A DNA stretch of 64,000 nt from Verticillium longisporum (lineage: Eukaryota; Ascomycota; Sordariomycetes; Glomerellales; Plectosphaerellaceae). A program made the translations under genes and the position numbers. The DNA is taken from contig JAETXT010000008.1 in assembly GCA_019188255.1 (NCBI GenBank), positions 3,844,001 to 3,908,000 of the forward strand, read 5' to 3'. Below, one piece after another: positions 22,781 to 33,922 of the stretch. Every line of letters begins with the position of its first letter. Position 1 is the first letter of the stretch. The notes under the pieces are model-generated. The model searched no databases, was not told where the DNA came from, and saw only the letters and a program-made list of their open reading frames with translations.

Positions 22781-25700
22781 CCCTTGACTCCCAGGCTGTT
22801 TATGATTCCTGGTGACCCGCAGGCATGGATTCCCCTCATCCTGGCGGAGGGTTTAGTGGGTATTCCGCTTGAGATACGGGGTTTCCAAGACGGACTGTCG
22901 GGACAGGGGGGAGCGTTTCCATTGCTACTCGGGCTATCATCGTGGTTGGGGTCATGCGAGTGTGGGGCGGCATGTAACCAACGGGTCTCGGAGTCCTTTG
23001 CGGGTACGGTAGAGAGGGCTGCGAGGAGGCCTTGAAGCTCTCATCAGGGGGCTTCATGAAAGCTCTCCCCGCCGGAAAAGCGACGCAGATGCCGATTGGA
23101 TGCGGGGGAGGCTCTGGGGAAGCTTGGGGGAGGTCGGGGTAGCTCGGCGATGGCCCTGGTCGCGGTAGATTAAGGTCGTGGGGTGAAGATCAGTCCAAGG
23201 TTATCGAGATCCATTGGTGGAAGTTTCATGCAGCATATCTCCGATCCTGAGTGGGCTGGTCCCTGCAAGGCCTAAGTAGCTCGACGGGTCCTTCTTAGTC
23301 TGAGCCAAAGAGTGTTTTTGGTTCGTCTGGTTGCTCTGATTAATCAGGTTGTCGTTAACCGTTACTGGGCTGGCCTCAAGCTTATCGTTTGTTTGGGTGC
23401 GTGATACATGGGGCTCTGCCTAGTCCTCTCTCTCCGTTCGTGGCGGTCGGTTAGCGGCTTAACTGCCGATCCCAGGGTGACGAGGTGGCGCCACAACAAA
23501 CTAGGGGTACTTTGCAAATGAGATATCCTGGAGCAAGCGGGAGACATATAAATCTTATCACTCGACTGTATGGTTGACTTTGGCGAATAGAGACTGAAGA
23601 TAACAGCGTTGACTGGAAGCTCAAACAATGTTAGTGACAAAGCTCTCCCGTCGTGGACTTACCTCAGGAATTGGGCAAACGAATCGCGATTGGTTGTTTG
23701 AAACAACCGAGAGAGCAACCTCGTGGGCTTCCCGATCGCATGGTTGGTGGTCGCATGCAGAGAGATGATCTCAAGGGTTTCACACGGGGAAGCGAACTTG
23801 CAGTCTGCGATCCCGTCTGCTTGGGGCGAACCTATCCTTTACAACACCCCTGACTTTCCCTAGAAGAAGTCGCATTCAGCTGAAGTCACATGTGGTCGAG
23901 TGCCATCGATCGCCTGCTACTGCAGGTGAGGCTGTCAGTACCATGTGGCTCACAACCTAGTCGGCAAAGTCGGCATTTTAAAGTCTGTGATTTATTCAAG
24001 GTCTATTACCACGAGACGATTGCTGTGACAACAGGTAGCACGCTAGATGGCACCATCGAAGTGTCGAGATTATATAGAAGCCGTGTATATTCCTTTTTGA
24101 GCAGATTTGGCCGTTCAGGAAGTAAACGAAACGGCGAAGGCAAGGACCAGCCAGTATCATCTGATCGACGAGAGATGCGGTACCAGCTACAATTTGTAAA
24201 CTGTTCAACACTGTTTCCACGAAGTCATAAAAAGGTAGCGACTCCAAGTCTTCGGCCACATGATCTGGGCAATTTTCATCATTATTGTACAGGGTTAGGG
24301 TCGACTTGCCAGGCTCAGTTCCAAGCCGCAGCTCTAGCGTCAAGGGTCCCCAGCCCCCCGACACCAATGCCGCAAGGTCATTGTTTCCCCCTGCTGAATA
24401 TGCCGAACATCATCAGCAATGACGCTTGACAAGGAATTTACCCCTCTTGCACTCTAAAAGCTGCATATGCGATAGTAGTCAAGGTCCGTTTCCGACCAGC
24501 CAACGGGCACTGTCGACACCCGTGGCGAACCTTCTTGTCTTTATCCGACCCGCCGGGAAGCCCCTCACTACCCTGCCTCCCGCTGAATGGTGGCATTTCC
24601 ACCACGGCCGTCTGGTGCATGCCACTTTACCAATTTTGCGAGTAGATCAGCCTCTAAGTGCGTTGCCCAGCTTTCGAGACATATCACCTCCGCCGGGCTC
24701 CGCTTCCCCGCCGAGTCATTCATGTGTGCTCCTCGTGCTGTTCGGGGCTGCTCACCCGTGCAACGGTCTTGCAATCTGATCATTCGACTGATGAACGCCT
24801 GAGATTCTATAGGTAGCTCGTCGTGTGCAGTTCTGAAAATGCCAAATTGGTTTGTTCACTTTACCCAGGATGCACTACTCAAGTGTGCATATCGAGGGAG
24901 ATCTTATCGGCCAGTCAGGGCGAAGCCTGTTCAAATTCTTTATTTACTTCGGCAAAGACTTTCTCGCGACACTTTCGACACAGATCATCGAAATTATCAA
25001 GGGGCTTGCTATCGTCACAGCATCAAGCATACAAGATTGATACACGTGGTGAGAACTACGTTGTTAAGATGTTGCAAACAACTGAGAGCCCTTCGGAATT
25101 GGCAAAGCTGCCTGCATGCACATCAGGAGCACACTCAAGCACCTTGTTTTGGCTGGCGGATGGTCGTCGATACTACTGCTGTCCGCCAGTGTAGGGAGCA
25201 TGTGTCTATTGGCATGGAGCACCCAGTCTTGATAGATACATGCGACGAGACTGATACCCGGGCTAGGAAGCTTGAATGGTAAAAGACCCAAATCGGTCAC
25301 CGAAGTCGGCAGCCATTCCAGAAAGTCGTAGAACGAAAGTGGTGAATAAGCATGGTAGTTGGAAGTTTGATCCACTACTTGCTTTACGGCACTTTCGTCA
25401 CTCTAATCTTGGCCATTCTATTCCGTCGCCGATACCTCATACCAGGATGGCGTCGGAAGCGCGACGGTCCTTGGCCAGTCGCTCTGGCCCTAGAGGGCAG
25501 AATCATGCCCGCTTCCAGCGCAAGATACTACCAAGAGAATGATTGAATACTGTCATCAGTACTTCCCATATTAAACGTCGCCTTTCTTCTTTGCCAAGGG
25601 TACTTGCGTAGCTGACTTGAGAGCCCATATAAACAGTGAGTTCAGCGCGTGGGCGTGAGAAAATGGGTACGATACGTCTCGTTCACATCGTGGACGACCT

Positions 25701-26084
25701 CTCCGCCACTTGCTTCTGTTGTCGATTTTACATGATTCGAGTGCCACATAATAGGCGCTTGAGACTAATACAGATTGGTTATTCTTGAGGCTGTCCGTCT
25801 CCCACAAGTGCGGCTGAGTCGGAGACGGTCATATCTCCTCATAGCTTCCAGGTTCTGATTTGCTGAGGAAGGTTGTCAGCACGGGTCCAATTACGCCGAC
25901 TCCTCTTGGATTTCCATCAGGAGTCAGGAGTAAGACATGGAAATACAATGGCGTGTACTGGTCGAATGTGGCGAGGTTTTGCCAGTCAAGTCCCATTACC
26001 TCTCTGTGTCTAGTCCTCGGGTCAAACTTCTCTGCGTCTTTCATTTATGGTCAACTGCTTTCGTTGTCGCTCGCCATCATCACC
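22781..26084. other. Intergenic, gene-poor
   Basis: About 3.3 kb with no gene I can support. It holds the distal exo-PG promoter and the upstream region of the cysteine-repeat protein. Short open frames on both strands (up to about 180 codons near 23890-24429) show no domain, no plausible intron pattern and no start context. Confidence 0.5.
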
Positions 26085-27692
26085 ATGCGAGACCTCGTCT
26101 TGTTCTTGCTACTCTCTCGGATCGCCTGCGCCCAAGTCACACAACATGTAACCGACCTCTCGATCTTTAGCCTACTCGCCCCGTGTGCCTCCTCCGCCAT
26201 TGCGAACAACGTCAATACTCTCACAGCGTCCACTGCCATTGGATGTGGTACCGCCGACCCTGAATTGCAATCATGCATCTGCTCGCAGAGCGACGTCTCA
26301 AGCCAGGTCGCAAAGAATGTGTCCGAAGCTGTACAAAGCCGCTGTGGCCAGAGCGCCACGGATGATCTGTGGAGTGCCTCTGAGGTGATGAGGAAGTTCT
26401 GCAATCCGGGCGAGACAGTAACACTTCCAACACCGACGACGAATACTGTGACGCAGTTCATTACCGATGTCGAAAAGATGAGCTTCCTGCCACCCTGTGT
26501 ATATTCTGGGATATCATGGGTCGTCATGTTCTCGGTACAGTTACCCCACGGCAATGGACCAGAATCAGAGACCTGACGAAACTGCAGGCTTCGTCGCACT
26601 GCCCCCGAAGCGCTAGCCTGTATGCGCCTTGCGTGTGTAGCAAGAGCGACGTCGTTGACCTGGTTCGCTCGAACCTGACAAGCAGAATCCTCGATCGATG
26701 CGACAACAGAGAAGACGTCGAATTGGCCGACCAAGTTTACTCAGAGTACTGCGCCATGAATGATGGTACCACAGCCTTTGCGGCGGTCGCCATGCCGCCG
26801 GGAGACAGTACGTACATGAGCAAGAAAGATCTTGAAAAGCACAGCTTACAGGGACTAACTCGCTGCAGTGACATATCACATCACGGCCTTCTCCCAATAC
26901 TCTTCTCTTCCCGAGTGCGCCAGAGAAGCTATTTCAAGCGCTGTTATTGATGTGAGTCTCGGCAATGGCGCTCCACAAAGATGGAGAGAACAAGTCTGAC
27001 GATAGCTGCAGCAAACAAGCTGGAACTGTGCTGCAGGCCCACAAGCTATTGCCTCCTGTGTGTGCATCAAGGAGGGAATGCTCCACAAGGTCTATGAGAG
27101 CATGACAGCACGTGCAGGAATCAACTGCGGCTTCACAAATAAGGAGCCCGTATATTCAGCCATCGATGTACTGAACTATTACTGCAGCGCCGCCGAGAAC
27201 AAAGTTGTTGCTCTGGTCACTGATACGGCCACCCAACTGTACCCTACAGCTTCGGAAGGCGGAGGTGCTGGGGCGGATGGCGCGAGGCAAACGGGGGGTA
27301 ATTCCGAAAACGATGACCAAGGCGAAAGCGATTCAGCAGTTGGTCCGGGAGTCATTGCTGGCGCTGTTGTTGGGGGCGTTGTTGGCCTTGCTGCCATCAT
27401 TGGGGCCGTCTTCTGGTTTGTGCGGCGACGCAGGAGGGCACACGACGCTGGGATGGCCGTCGTTGCGCCTCATGGTGATTACCCCAAGCCAGAGCTCGAC
27501 GGCAGCGGACAGAATGCACCTCGCGCCGAGCTTGGTGCTCTAGCGAGCAGCTTCACACAGACCCAAAAGTCATTGCCACCTGATCAGGAGATTGGCGGTT
27601 CCGAACTCCAGGGCACAACTGTCGTTTCGGCAGAATGGCAAGGCCCGCCAGCGGAACTGAGTGGGGATACATATGAAAGACGTAGGCTTTGA
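26085..27692 (+). CDS. Single-pass membrane protein with three six-cysteine (CFEM-like) modules
   Basis: Exons 26085-26534, 26588-26807, 26869-26951, 27006-27692 give 479 residues. The start was chosen at the signal peptide MRDLVLFLLLSRIACA, though the frame is open upstream. Three extracellular modules repeat one pattern: cysteines 34/54/64/66/87/106, 138/155/165/167/188/205 and 240/259/269/271/292/311, i.e. C-x(16-19)-C-x9-C-x-C-x20-C-x(16-18)-C. Each module carries a CxC core (CIC, CVC, CVC). A Gly/Asp/Ser-rich stalk, a transmembrane helix at about 366-390 (GVIAGAVVGGVVGLAAII), an RRRRR stop-transfer and an 85-residue cytosolic tail follow. CFEM domains have eight cysteines, so this is CFEM-like at most. 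Introns 1 and 3 fall 11-12 residues after the first cysteine of modules 2 and 3. Role unknown; the layout suggests a cell-surface sensor or adhesin. Convergent with the MFS gene. Confidence 0.88.
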
Positions 27693-28101
27693 AAGTTGGA
27701 TAGATTGGTAGATATGATCATGTCGCCGTAGAGGCGTTTATCATTGGTAGAGCTTGAGCGATACTTTCTAAGCTTCGTACGAGACCGAAGTCATTCGGCG
27801 TGGCACCCCAGGGGTCCTCTTCAAGCAGTACGCGTTGCCCGCCCTGGCATCCCAGCCGGCTTGAAGTCTCGATCATCTCTCCAGGCCAAAGCCGTAGTGG
27901 CGCTTCTATCACCAGGCCATCAAAGTCGCTTCCGCGCGCAATCCTTTCGTCGCGTGGCTAGCCACCACTTGGAACTTCCCTGGCTCCCGCAGCGCTTCCA
28001 GCATTTTGGGGCGTTTTCCGCTTGTCCGCCATCATTGCCATGGCAGCTCCAACGAAAAGCGCCTGAATAATGTAGTAGCCGCACTTTTGCCAAAACTCAC
28101 A
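27693..28101. other. Intergenic between convergent genes
   Basis: 409 bp holding the two facing 3' ends. I see no further gene or repeat. Confidence 0.6.
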
Positions 28102-29538
28102 TCACACTTTGGCCAGCGGCTTCTTGTTGATTCTCGCCCGCATCAGGGCTGCCAAAGCCGTCGCTATCAAAGTCACCGAGCCCGCATAGAACATGGCTGG
28201 CCTGTATGCGTGCAAGCCGACCTCTGTACCGCCGTATGCTTCGAGCAATGAGCCAGCAATGGGTGCGCCCTATCAATGGTCAATCAATGAAAGCTTCGTG
28301 TAGGCTGAGTAAACACTCACAAAAAGATATCCAAACACCCATCCCGTTACGATCATGCCCATGGCCGTGGAGACGCGAGCAGACCCGAATACGTTGCCCA
28401 CTACCGTTGGCATCGTTGCAAACACACCGCCATTCGTGAGTCCATTGATGATGGCAAACACCACCAGTGGCGCAAGACTGGTGGATGCCGGCCACAGCGC
28501 GATCATGCTCAGCGCGTTAATGATAAGGAACATCGAGAGCGTGTTGAGCGACCCTAGTATGTCGCATAGGTAGCCGCTGAGGATGCGCCCGATGGCCGAC
28601 GAGAAGTTGAAGCCCGCCAGGACCGCGGCACCTGTCGAGCTGCTCAGGCCCATCGACCGTCCGTAGAGGGGGATGAAGAAGGGAGGCACGAATAAGGGGA
28701 ACACGCCCACCAGGCCCACCAAGAACAGGATGCCGAAGTTGGGCTGCCGGAAGAGCGTCCAGTCGACGAGTCCGGTGGCCTGGATAGGCGTTCGCTCAAC
28801 AATGAGCCACGCGGCTGGAAGACCCGTAACGGCGAGCGCAATACCGGTGATGCGGAACGCCCATTTGACCCCGTACTGCTCAATCATGGCATTGGAGGCG
28901 ATGCTCATGACGGCGCCGCCGAGACCGCCGCCCGCGTACACAATGCCGTTAGCCAGACCGCGCTTCCTCTTGAAATACTGTGCTGGCGCTAGCGAGATGG
29001 CCATGAAGCCCGCACTCATGCCTATGCCGAGCAGAATGCCCGGCAGGAAGAAGAGGCCGACGGCGCTGTCGGCAACGAAGCCGGCGCCAATCTGAGACAT
29101 CGAGTTCATCACGACGCCTGCGAGCGCCATCTTCCTCGTTCCCAACGACCGCATGGCCCACGCAGCGAACAGGGCGATGACCGACATGAGCGCCGGCGAC
29201 AGCGAGCCGCAGAAAGAGAGCACCAGTGGCGACCCGACGCCCCGCTCCACCAAGGCGCCCTGGTACACGCCCCAGCAGTAGCTGATGCCGATGTTCCAGA
29301 AGGCCACGACCGCGCAGGCCATGACAATGACCCATCCGTAGCCGCCGTCGGGAACGGTGCTGTCGGCCAGGCGCGACGCCTCAAGTGCTGGGTCGGGGTC
29401 GGTCAGCCTCGTCGTGTCTTCTAGTCGGCCAGCCCGGGTTTGGCGCAGAGTGGACCACCGGCTCTGGCCGTCGAGAGCGCTGGACCGGAGGTCCTCCAAT
29501 GCATATTCAGTTGCCGCCGTTGTCGTTGTTGCAGACAT
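28102..29538 (-). CDS. MFS transporter, monocarboxylate transporter (MCT/Mch) type
   Basis: Exons 28321-29538 and 28102-28269 (51-bp intron, donor GTGAGT, acceptor GATAG), 461 residues. A hydrophilic N-terminus of about 60 residues precedes DGGYGWVIVMACAVVAFWN, the DGGYGW signature at the first membrane helix of the monocarboxylate porter family. About twelve hydrophobic segments follow, with FKRKRGLANGIVYAGGGLGG in the helix 4-5 region and GRILSGYLCDILGS in the second half; the spliced C-terminus ends NKKPLAKV. Fungal members move carboxylates, riboflavin or unknown small acids across the plasma membrane; the substrate cannot be told from sequence. The DUF4267-like gene lies 404 bp upstream on the same strand. 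Confidence 0.92.
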
Positions 29539-29942
29539 TTTGTCGATCGTCGAGAAATGTGCTGTCGTGAAATCTGTTCAATTCCGCCACTCCAGAGGAA
29601 AGGGCTTTATTTGATAGTCTGTTGGACGCTTCAACAAGGCCCCCTCCTACCGCCGAGTTGTGACTCAATAGGGCGCATGCCAACGAAGGGCGCGTTTGAT
29701 GATGGAGGACAATTAATTTTAGTCTCCGTTACCGCAAGCTCTCGGAGTACGCTCTCGGAATTAGGTGTGACCAAAAATGATCGTTTTTGCCGCCAGCTAC
29801 CGCATGCAATTGAGGCTCATGACGTCTATTTAATGTGCATATGATGAATCATAAGAGGTGAGCTGATGTGGCCCATAAACATGAGGCCTAATGGCGCGGC
29901 ACCAGCGAATCTCTTTTGTATGCATTTCCTCTTGTCAGCCCC
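29539..29942. other. Intergenic, MFS promoter
   Basis: 404 bp upstream of the MFS transporter and downstream of the DUF4267-like gene. No gene or repeat seen. Confidence 0.6.
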
Positions 29943-30341
29943 TCAACCTCCACAGAACCCAGCCCAGGAGTCCACCAGATGTGATCCAATGACCCCAAGC
30001 CCTATAGCGAAGAGCGCCTCCCCGCACATCCACACCACCAGTCCATCACCGAGCCTCACCGCTGACAAGATGGCAGCAAATGTCGTGACCGCTTTGTGGT
30101 TGTCTTGCCACTGTAGTCCTGCCAGCGTCAGGCCATAGCTGACTTCGCGGATGCCCTTGAACAGCATCAATGGTGATGCGGTGCCGATTGCCGTGTCGCG
30201 CGAGGACGAGGACGTTGCGTCTGCAGGCTCAAGTGGCAGGCCGACATGAGCGTATTCTTCTGTGGGCTTTACAATTGCCATGAGTCCGCGGCCGATGCAG
30301 GCAACGCCGAGTATGTATGCTGGGACTTGCGAGGGCGCCAT
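29943..30341 (-). CDS. Small membrane protein, DUF4267-like
   Basis: Single exon, 132 residues starting MAPSQVPAYILGVACIGRG. Hydrophobic helices are visible at about 7-20, 75-95 (MLFKGIREVSYGLTLAGL), 85-105 and 108-128. The pattern of an early G-x-x-C-x-G-R-G helix, a middle LFKGIREVSYG motif and a small C-terminal membrane pair is that of the fungal DUF4267 family, whose function is not known. The frame is open for 33 codons upstream, but the first good start is the ATG at 30341. Same strand as the MFS gene downstream. Confidence 0.78.
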   Translation of the reverse strand: MAPSQVPAYILGVACIGRGLMAIVKPTEEYAHVGLPLEPADATSSSSRDTAIGTASPLMLFKGIREVSYGLTLAGLQWQDNHKAVTTFAAILSAVRLGDGLVVWMCGEALFAIGLGVIGSHLVDSWAGFCGG

Positions 30342-31149
30342 GATGCTGTATTGAGGTTGTGAATGTTGTAGAAGCGCTGGGTATGATCGTCCACCGTAGA
30401 CGAGCCGGAGTCGGCCTTGATGGCATTGCCGCGTCAGCACGGCAATAATTAGATCCGGATCCTATCTACGATGTGATCTCGCCAACGCCAGATAAGACTT
30501 GCTGACACGAGCCATTTCGCTGTGCCCGTCCCCATGTTCCACATGGTCACCACCTAATTTTCGCTTTCATAAAAACGAATCCAGGATGAAATACATTTCA
30601 ACAACTGACATGCCTTAGGGTCATCAGTGTAGGCATTTTTGAAGCACGTAACGGTTTGCTAGACTTCAGTAATGGAAATCACGTTCCATGCTGGGCGGCT
30701 CACCAGCCAAGACACGGAGTGACATGCATCGCACCAATGACATTTTACATTTCATCACATATCCTGTGTGACCAATGCAATTTCCGACCTGGTTGGGCCA
30801 CTGCAGCGTAACCACTAACAAGCGCCGTGGGCACCGATGAGGTTGTGGCGAGTTGTACATAGAGTGTTGTCTACTACGTCTCTGGATTGAAAAGTGACTC
30901 GACTACCCGTACAGCAGCACCCGTCATCACTCAAAAACTGGCGACTATCAGCACTTCGAGGCTATCTTGAAGCACTGCCATTAGCGAGCCACGCTGCCAG
31001 CATCCTGGTTCAAGATCTAGAGCTTGAGCTAAAAGCATCGAGTGAAATACCACGAAGGCGGATTGGCTTGAGGGACAGCTGTTGAGAGCAACTCAGAAGC
31101 AAAGATTAATCCGAGGTGCTGACAGCGCGGCAATCTTTGGGAAGAACTA
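30342..31149. other. Intergenic
   Basis: No supported gene; contains the promoter side of the DUF4267-like gene. Confidence 0.5.
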
Positions 31150-31386
31150 TCAGACCAAAAGACAACTGAGTGTATCTCGATACCAGCAGAGCACTGCCTT
31201 GCACGCATAGAAAATACTTAGATAAGTGGCAAGGACGATGAACACAGCCGCACCGGACATGACTGCTTGAACACAATAGAAGGAAGAGAAGACTCGGAGG
31301 GGATCAAGGTGGAAGTAAGGTATCTCTAGTTTGTGGATGCTGTCAGAAGCCACGGATTTGGAGGCGGAGCCAAAAAGAGAACGCAT
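31150..31386 (-). CDS. Possible small single-TM protein, hypothetical
   Basis: A 78-codon frame from ATG at 31386 (MRSLFGSASKSVASDSIHKL) with one clear hydrophobic segment (VMSGAAVFIVLATYLSIFYA) near residues 49-68. No family is recognised, no intron is evident and codon use is not clearly fungal-coding. It may be a chance frame; listed because the membrane helix is well formed. Confidence 0.22.
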   Translation of the reverse strand: MRSLFGSASKSVASDSIHKLEIPYFHLDPLRVFSSFYCVQAVMSGAAVFIVLATYLSIFYACKAVLCWYRDTLSCLLV

Positions 31387-32420
31387 GATGGCAAAGGCCG
31401 ACACAGAATGTCATGAGATGAGCTGGAAGGCCTGTTTTGGATGTCTTTTTGGCAAAAAGGGGAGATTTTCATGCTTCGAAGTCTTGATGCTCAATCATGT
31501 CTGGGTAACACATGTCGGGATATCTTTGTTTGGGTATACAACCAGGCCTTGATATCGTTATAGTCCTGGATTCTTTACGTCATGAACTTCATGGTGTGAA
31601 GTGTGCATTCGTCCTCTGACCTGTAACAGCTCACTCGCTAGCTGATTCGATCCTCTGTCTGCCTACCACCCACTCATACAAGAGATAAACCCAGAGATGA
31701 GGCATCAAGCGGCAATTGAAACGATCGATTCAAATCAAGCTACTGCAAGCGAGCGATTGACTGTGCGGACAATCGATCTTCGACGACATAGTGGAGCCAA
31801 GGGTTAGCGCAGACACATGCCCGGTGTCTGCCCGTTACCCACGGACAACACGAAGACAACCCGGACAGTGACCACCGGCAGGCCGGCATCCTGGCGCTTT
31901 TACCCGCTATGTTCCTGAGACTGATGGTTTAAGTTGCCATGTGACACCATCCGCCGTGTCTGGGCCTGACCTGAAAGGAGTCCAACGTCTCCACTCCAGC
32001 CAAAGAAAAGGCCCCAGATCACGCCACTTTTGACGCATTCCAGGTTGGCACGAGCGGCAACCCCGTCACATCACCGAGGCATATCCGCCCGACCGACGAA
32101 GGGAGCATAAGAGCGGCGGTGACCCCCGAGCGTTGGGTGAGTCGGTCTGGTCGGTCTGTCAAACTCCGTGGGGAGAGGAATTGGCAAAGCATCGTACCGC
32201 GCTGCAACGTGTGACCAACCGAGATCCTCACTCCTCTTCCCACGGCAGCATCACAGCAAGTACACAAACAAGGATTGCGACAGGTAGGCAGACCTGGTGC
32301 GTCCGCTGGCTTGGAGGGGCTCCAGCTGATGAGGCTGGGCAGTATCAAAGCTTGACGACACCTTGACGACACGATTACACACCCGACACAGCCTTACGAA
32401 GACCGATTCCCGACTTCGCA
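31387..32420. other. Intergenic with a perfect hairpin
   Basis: No gene seen. An 8-bp perfect inverted repeat (31809-31816 with 31824-31831, 7-nt loop) lies at 31801-31840, flanked by gggt/accc. Confidence 0.5.
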
Positions 32421-32645
32421 ATGTGGATCACGCGACTCGTCTCCATGACCAACTTCGCCGTGGCTTCGTCGGCACTCGGTTTCCAGGTCTTCGTTCTGTA
32501 CCCCTGGCACGAGCAGCTGCAGCGGGACTTTGAGGACCTCAAGAAGGAACACCTGCGAGTCCTGGATGCCATCCGTGACATGGATGTCGAGGTGAAGCAC
32601 GAAGCGAGCCGATCCATCTTGCAGCGGCTAGGATGGCGCCAATAA
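32421..32645 (+). CDS. Small conserved-looking protein with N-terminal hydrophobic segment
   Basis: 74 residues, single exon, good start context (cgcaATGtgg). The N-terminus MWITRLVSMTNFAVASSALG is hydrophobic with one basic residue and could be a mitochondrial targeting or membrane anchor segment. After LYPWHEQL the rest is a charged amphipathic helix (DFEDLKKEHLRVLDAIRD) likely to form a coiled coil. Codon use is strongly biased to C/G third positions, as in real genes of this window. I recall short fungal proteins of this shape but cannot name a family; function unknown, mitochondrial inner membrane is a guess. Confidence 0.66.
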   Translation: MWITRLVSMTNFAVASSALGFQVFVLYPWHEQLQRDFEDLKKEHLRVLDAIRDMDVEVKHEASRSILQRLGWRQ

Positions 32646-33922
32646 TGGGTTTCATTTCTGGATGAGGGATGACAGACGATCTTCGGAGTGTTAAAAACTA
32701 GAAATACCCAGTCTTGCGACTCCAATCGATTGCCAACAAATCCTTAGCCAGCGCTTTTGCAGAATTGCAGTGCCGAAGACCACGAAACCCGATCTAAAAG
32801 GACCATAAGTGGTGCATTGTCAGATCGCATTCGACAGCAGTGGTACGAGCAGGCGGTCGGGTGCTTGACCCTCGATGAGGCTCTCGTCGGCTCCGGTGTT
32901 ATCGCAAGACATCTTAAGTAACTGCGGTCTTTGATGTGACAGATAAAGGTGCCGAGTAGTTTGTAGTGTGTTTAACACGAGGTAGGTGCCTGTCGCGGCT
33001 CCGACAGAACATGGGTGGCCTGCAGCGGCGATCAGATGCCTCGGTGAGGGATCATGCTTCCGTCATGAACGCGAAATGTCTGACCTCCAAACATACCAAG
33101 CCACTGCGATCTAGGTTCAACACGCTCATATTTGCTGCGTTGTTCACCACAATTCGCTTCAACGCCTTCTCTCATTTCATATACCTCGCCCCCCCAAACG
33201 GAAGAAATCGAAAGCACCTGTCACAGTACTCACTAAGACTCATGGGTCCCAGGAGGCAAGCCCCCGAGCAGTATTGAACTTCCTCAGGCATGACATCCAG
33301 GTGCCAAGACAAGGAACCCCTAACCCGTTCATCCCCCAAGGAATCTTCCCTGGCTGAGGTCCTTGCAGGCGTAGAGGCTGCAGCTCTTCCTGCAACAGCA
33401 CCAGGGCTATCTCAGATTGCCAGCCGCGCTGCGTGAGTGTCCCACGAGGAGGCAGATGCCCCGGGGCCTTCTACCAGTGACCATGCGGAAACAGGAAGTG
33501 GGAGAAGTCTTGCACTCTGACATTCGACCCTGCGAATGCACATTTCGATTTCAACCAATCATTACTCTAGCACAATGCTTGGTCAACATCGTGAAGCAAG
33601 GCCTGCCAATTCTGCCGGAGAAGTAAATGTCACGTCACTGGCGCAAATCTTGCGGGTTCATTAAACTGAGTTTTTTTTGGTACTCATCTCTTCATCTTCT
33701 CGCTCGCGCAAAATCATACTGATTCTAATCATACAAAACTGTAATCGAAGGGCATTGTCACTCCACGATGCCCGGACGCCGGTCTCATGCTCCGTAATGA
33801 ATGACGGGGTATCGTACCATCTCTGAAACGCCACACTAATGAAAATGAAAATGAAAAAGGGAACAGACAACGCAATCGATCATGAAAAGCCAATCCAATG
33901 TGATGCAGGTGGGGACAAGGGT
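32646..33922. other. Intergenic between convergent genes
   Basis: No supported gene; holds 3' flanks of the 74-residue gene and of PMC1. Confidence 0.5.

Noticed and set aside
23890..24429. 179-codon plus frame and a 123-codon frame opposite it
   Set aside because: Both are open at once with no domain on either; judged chance.
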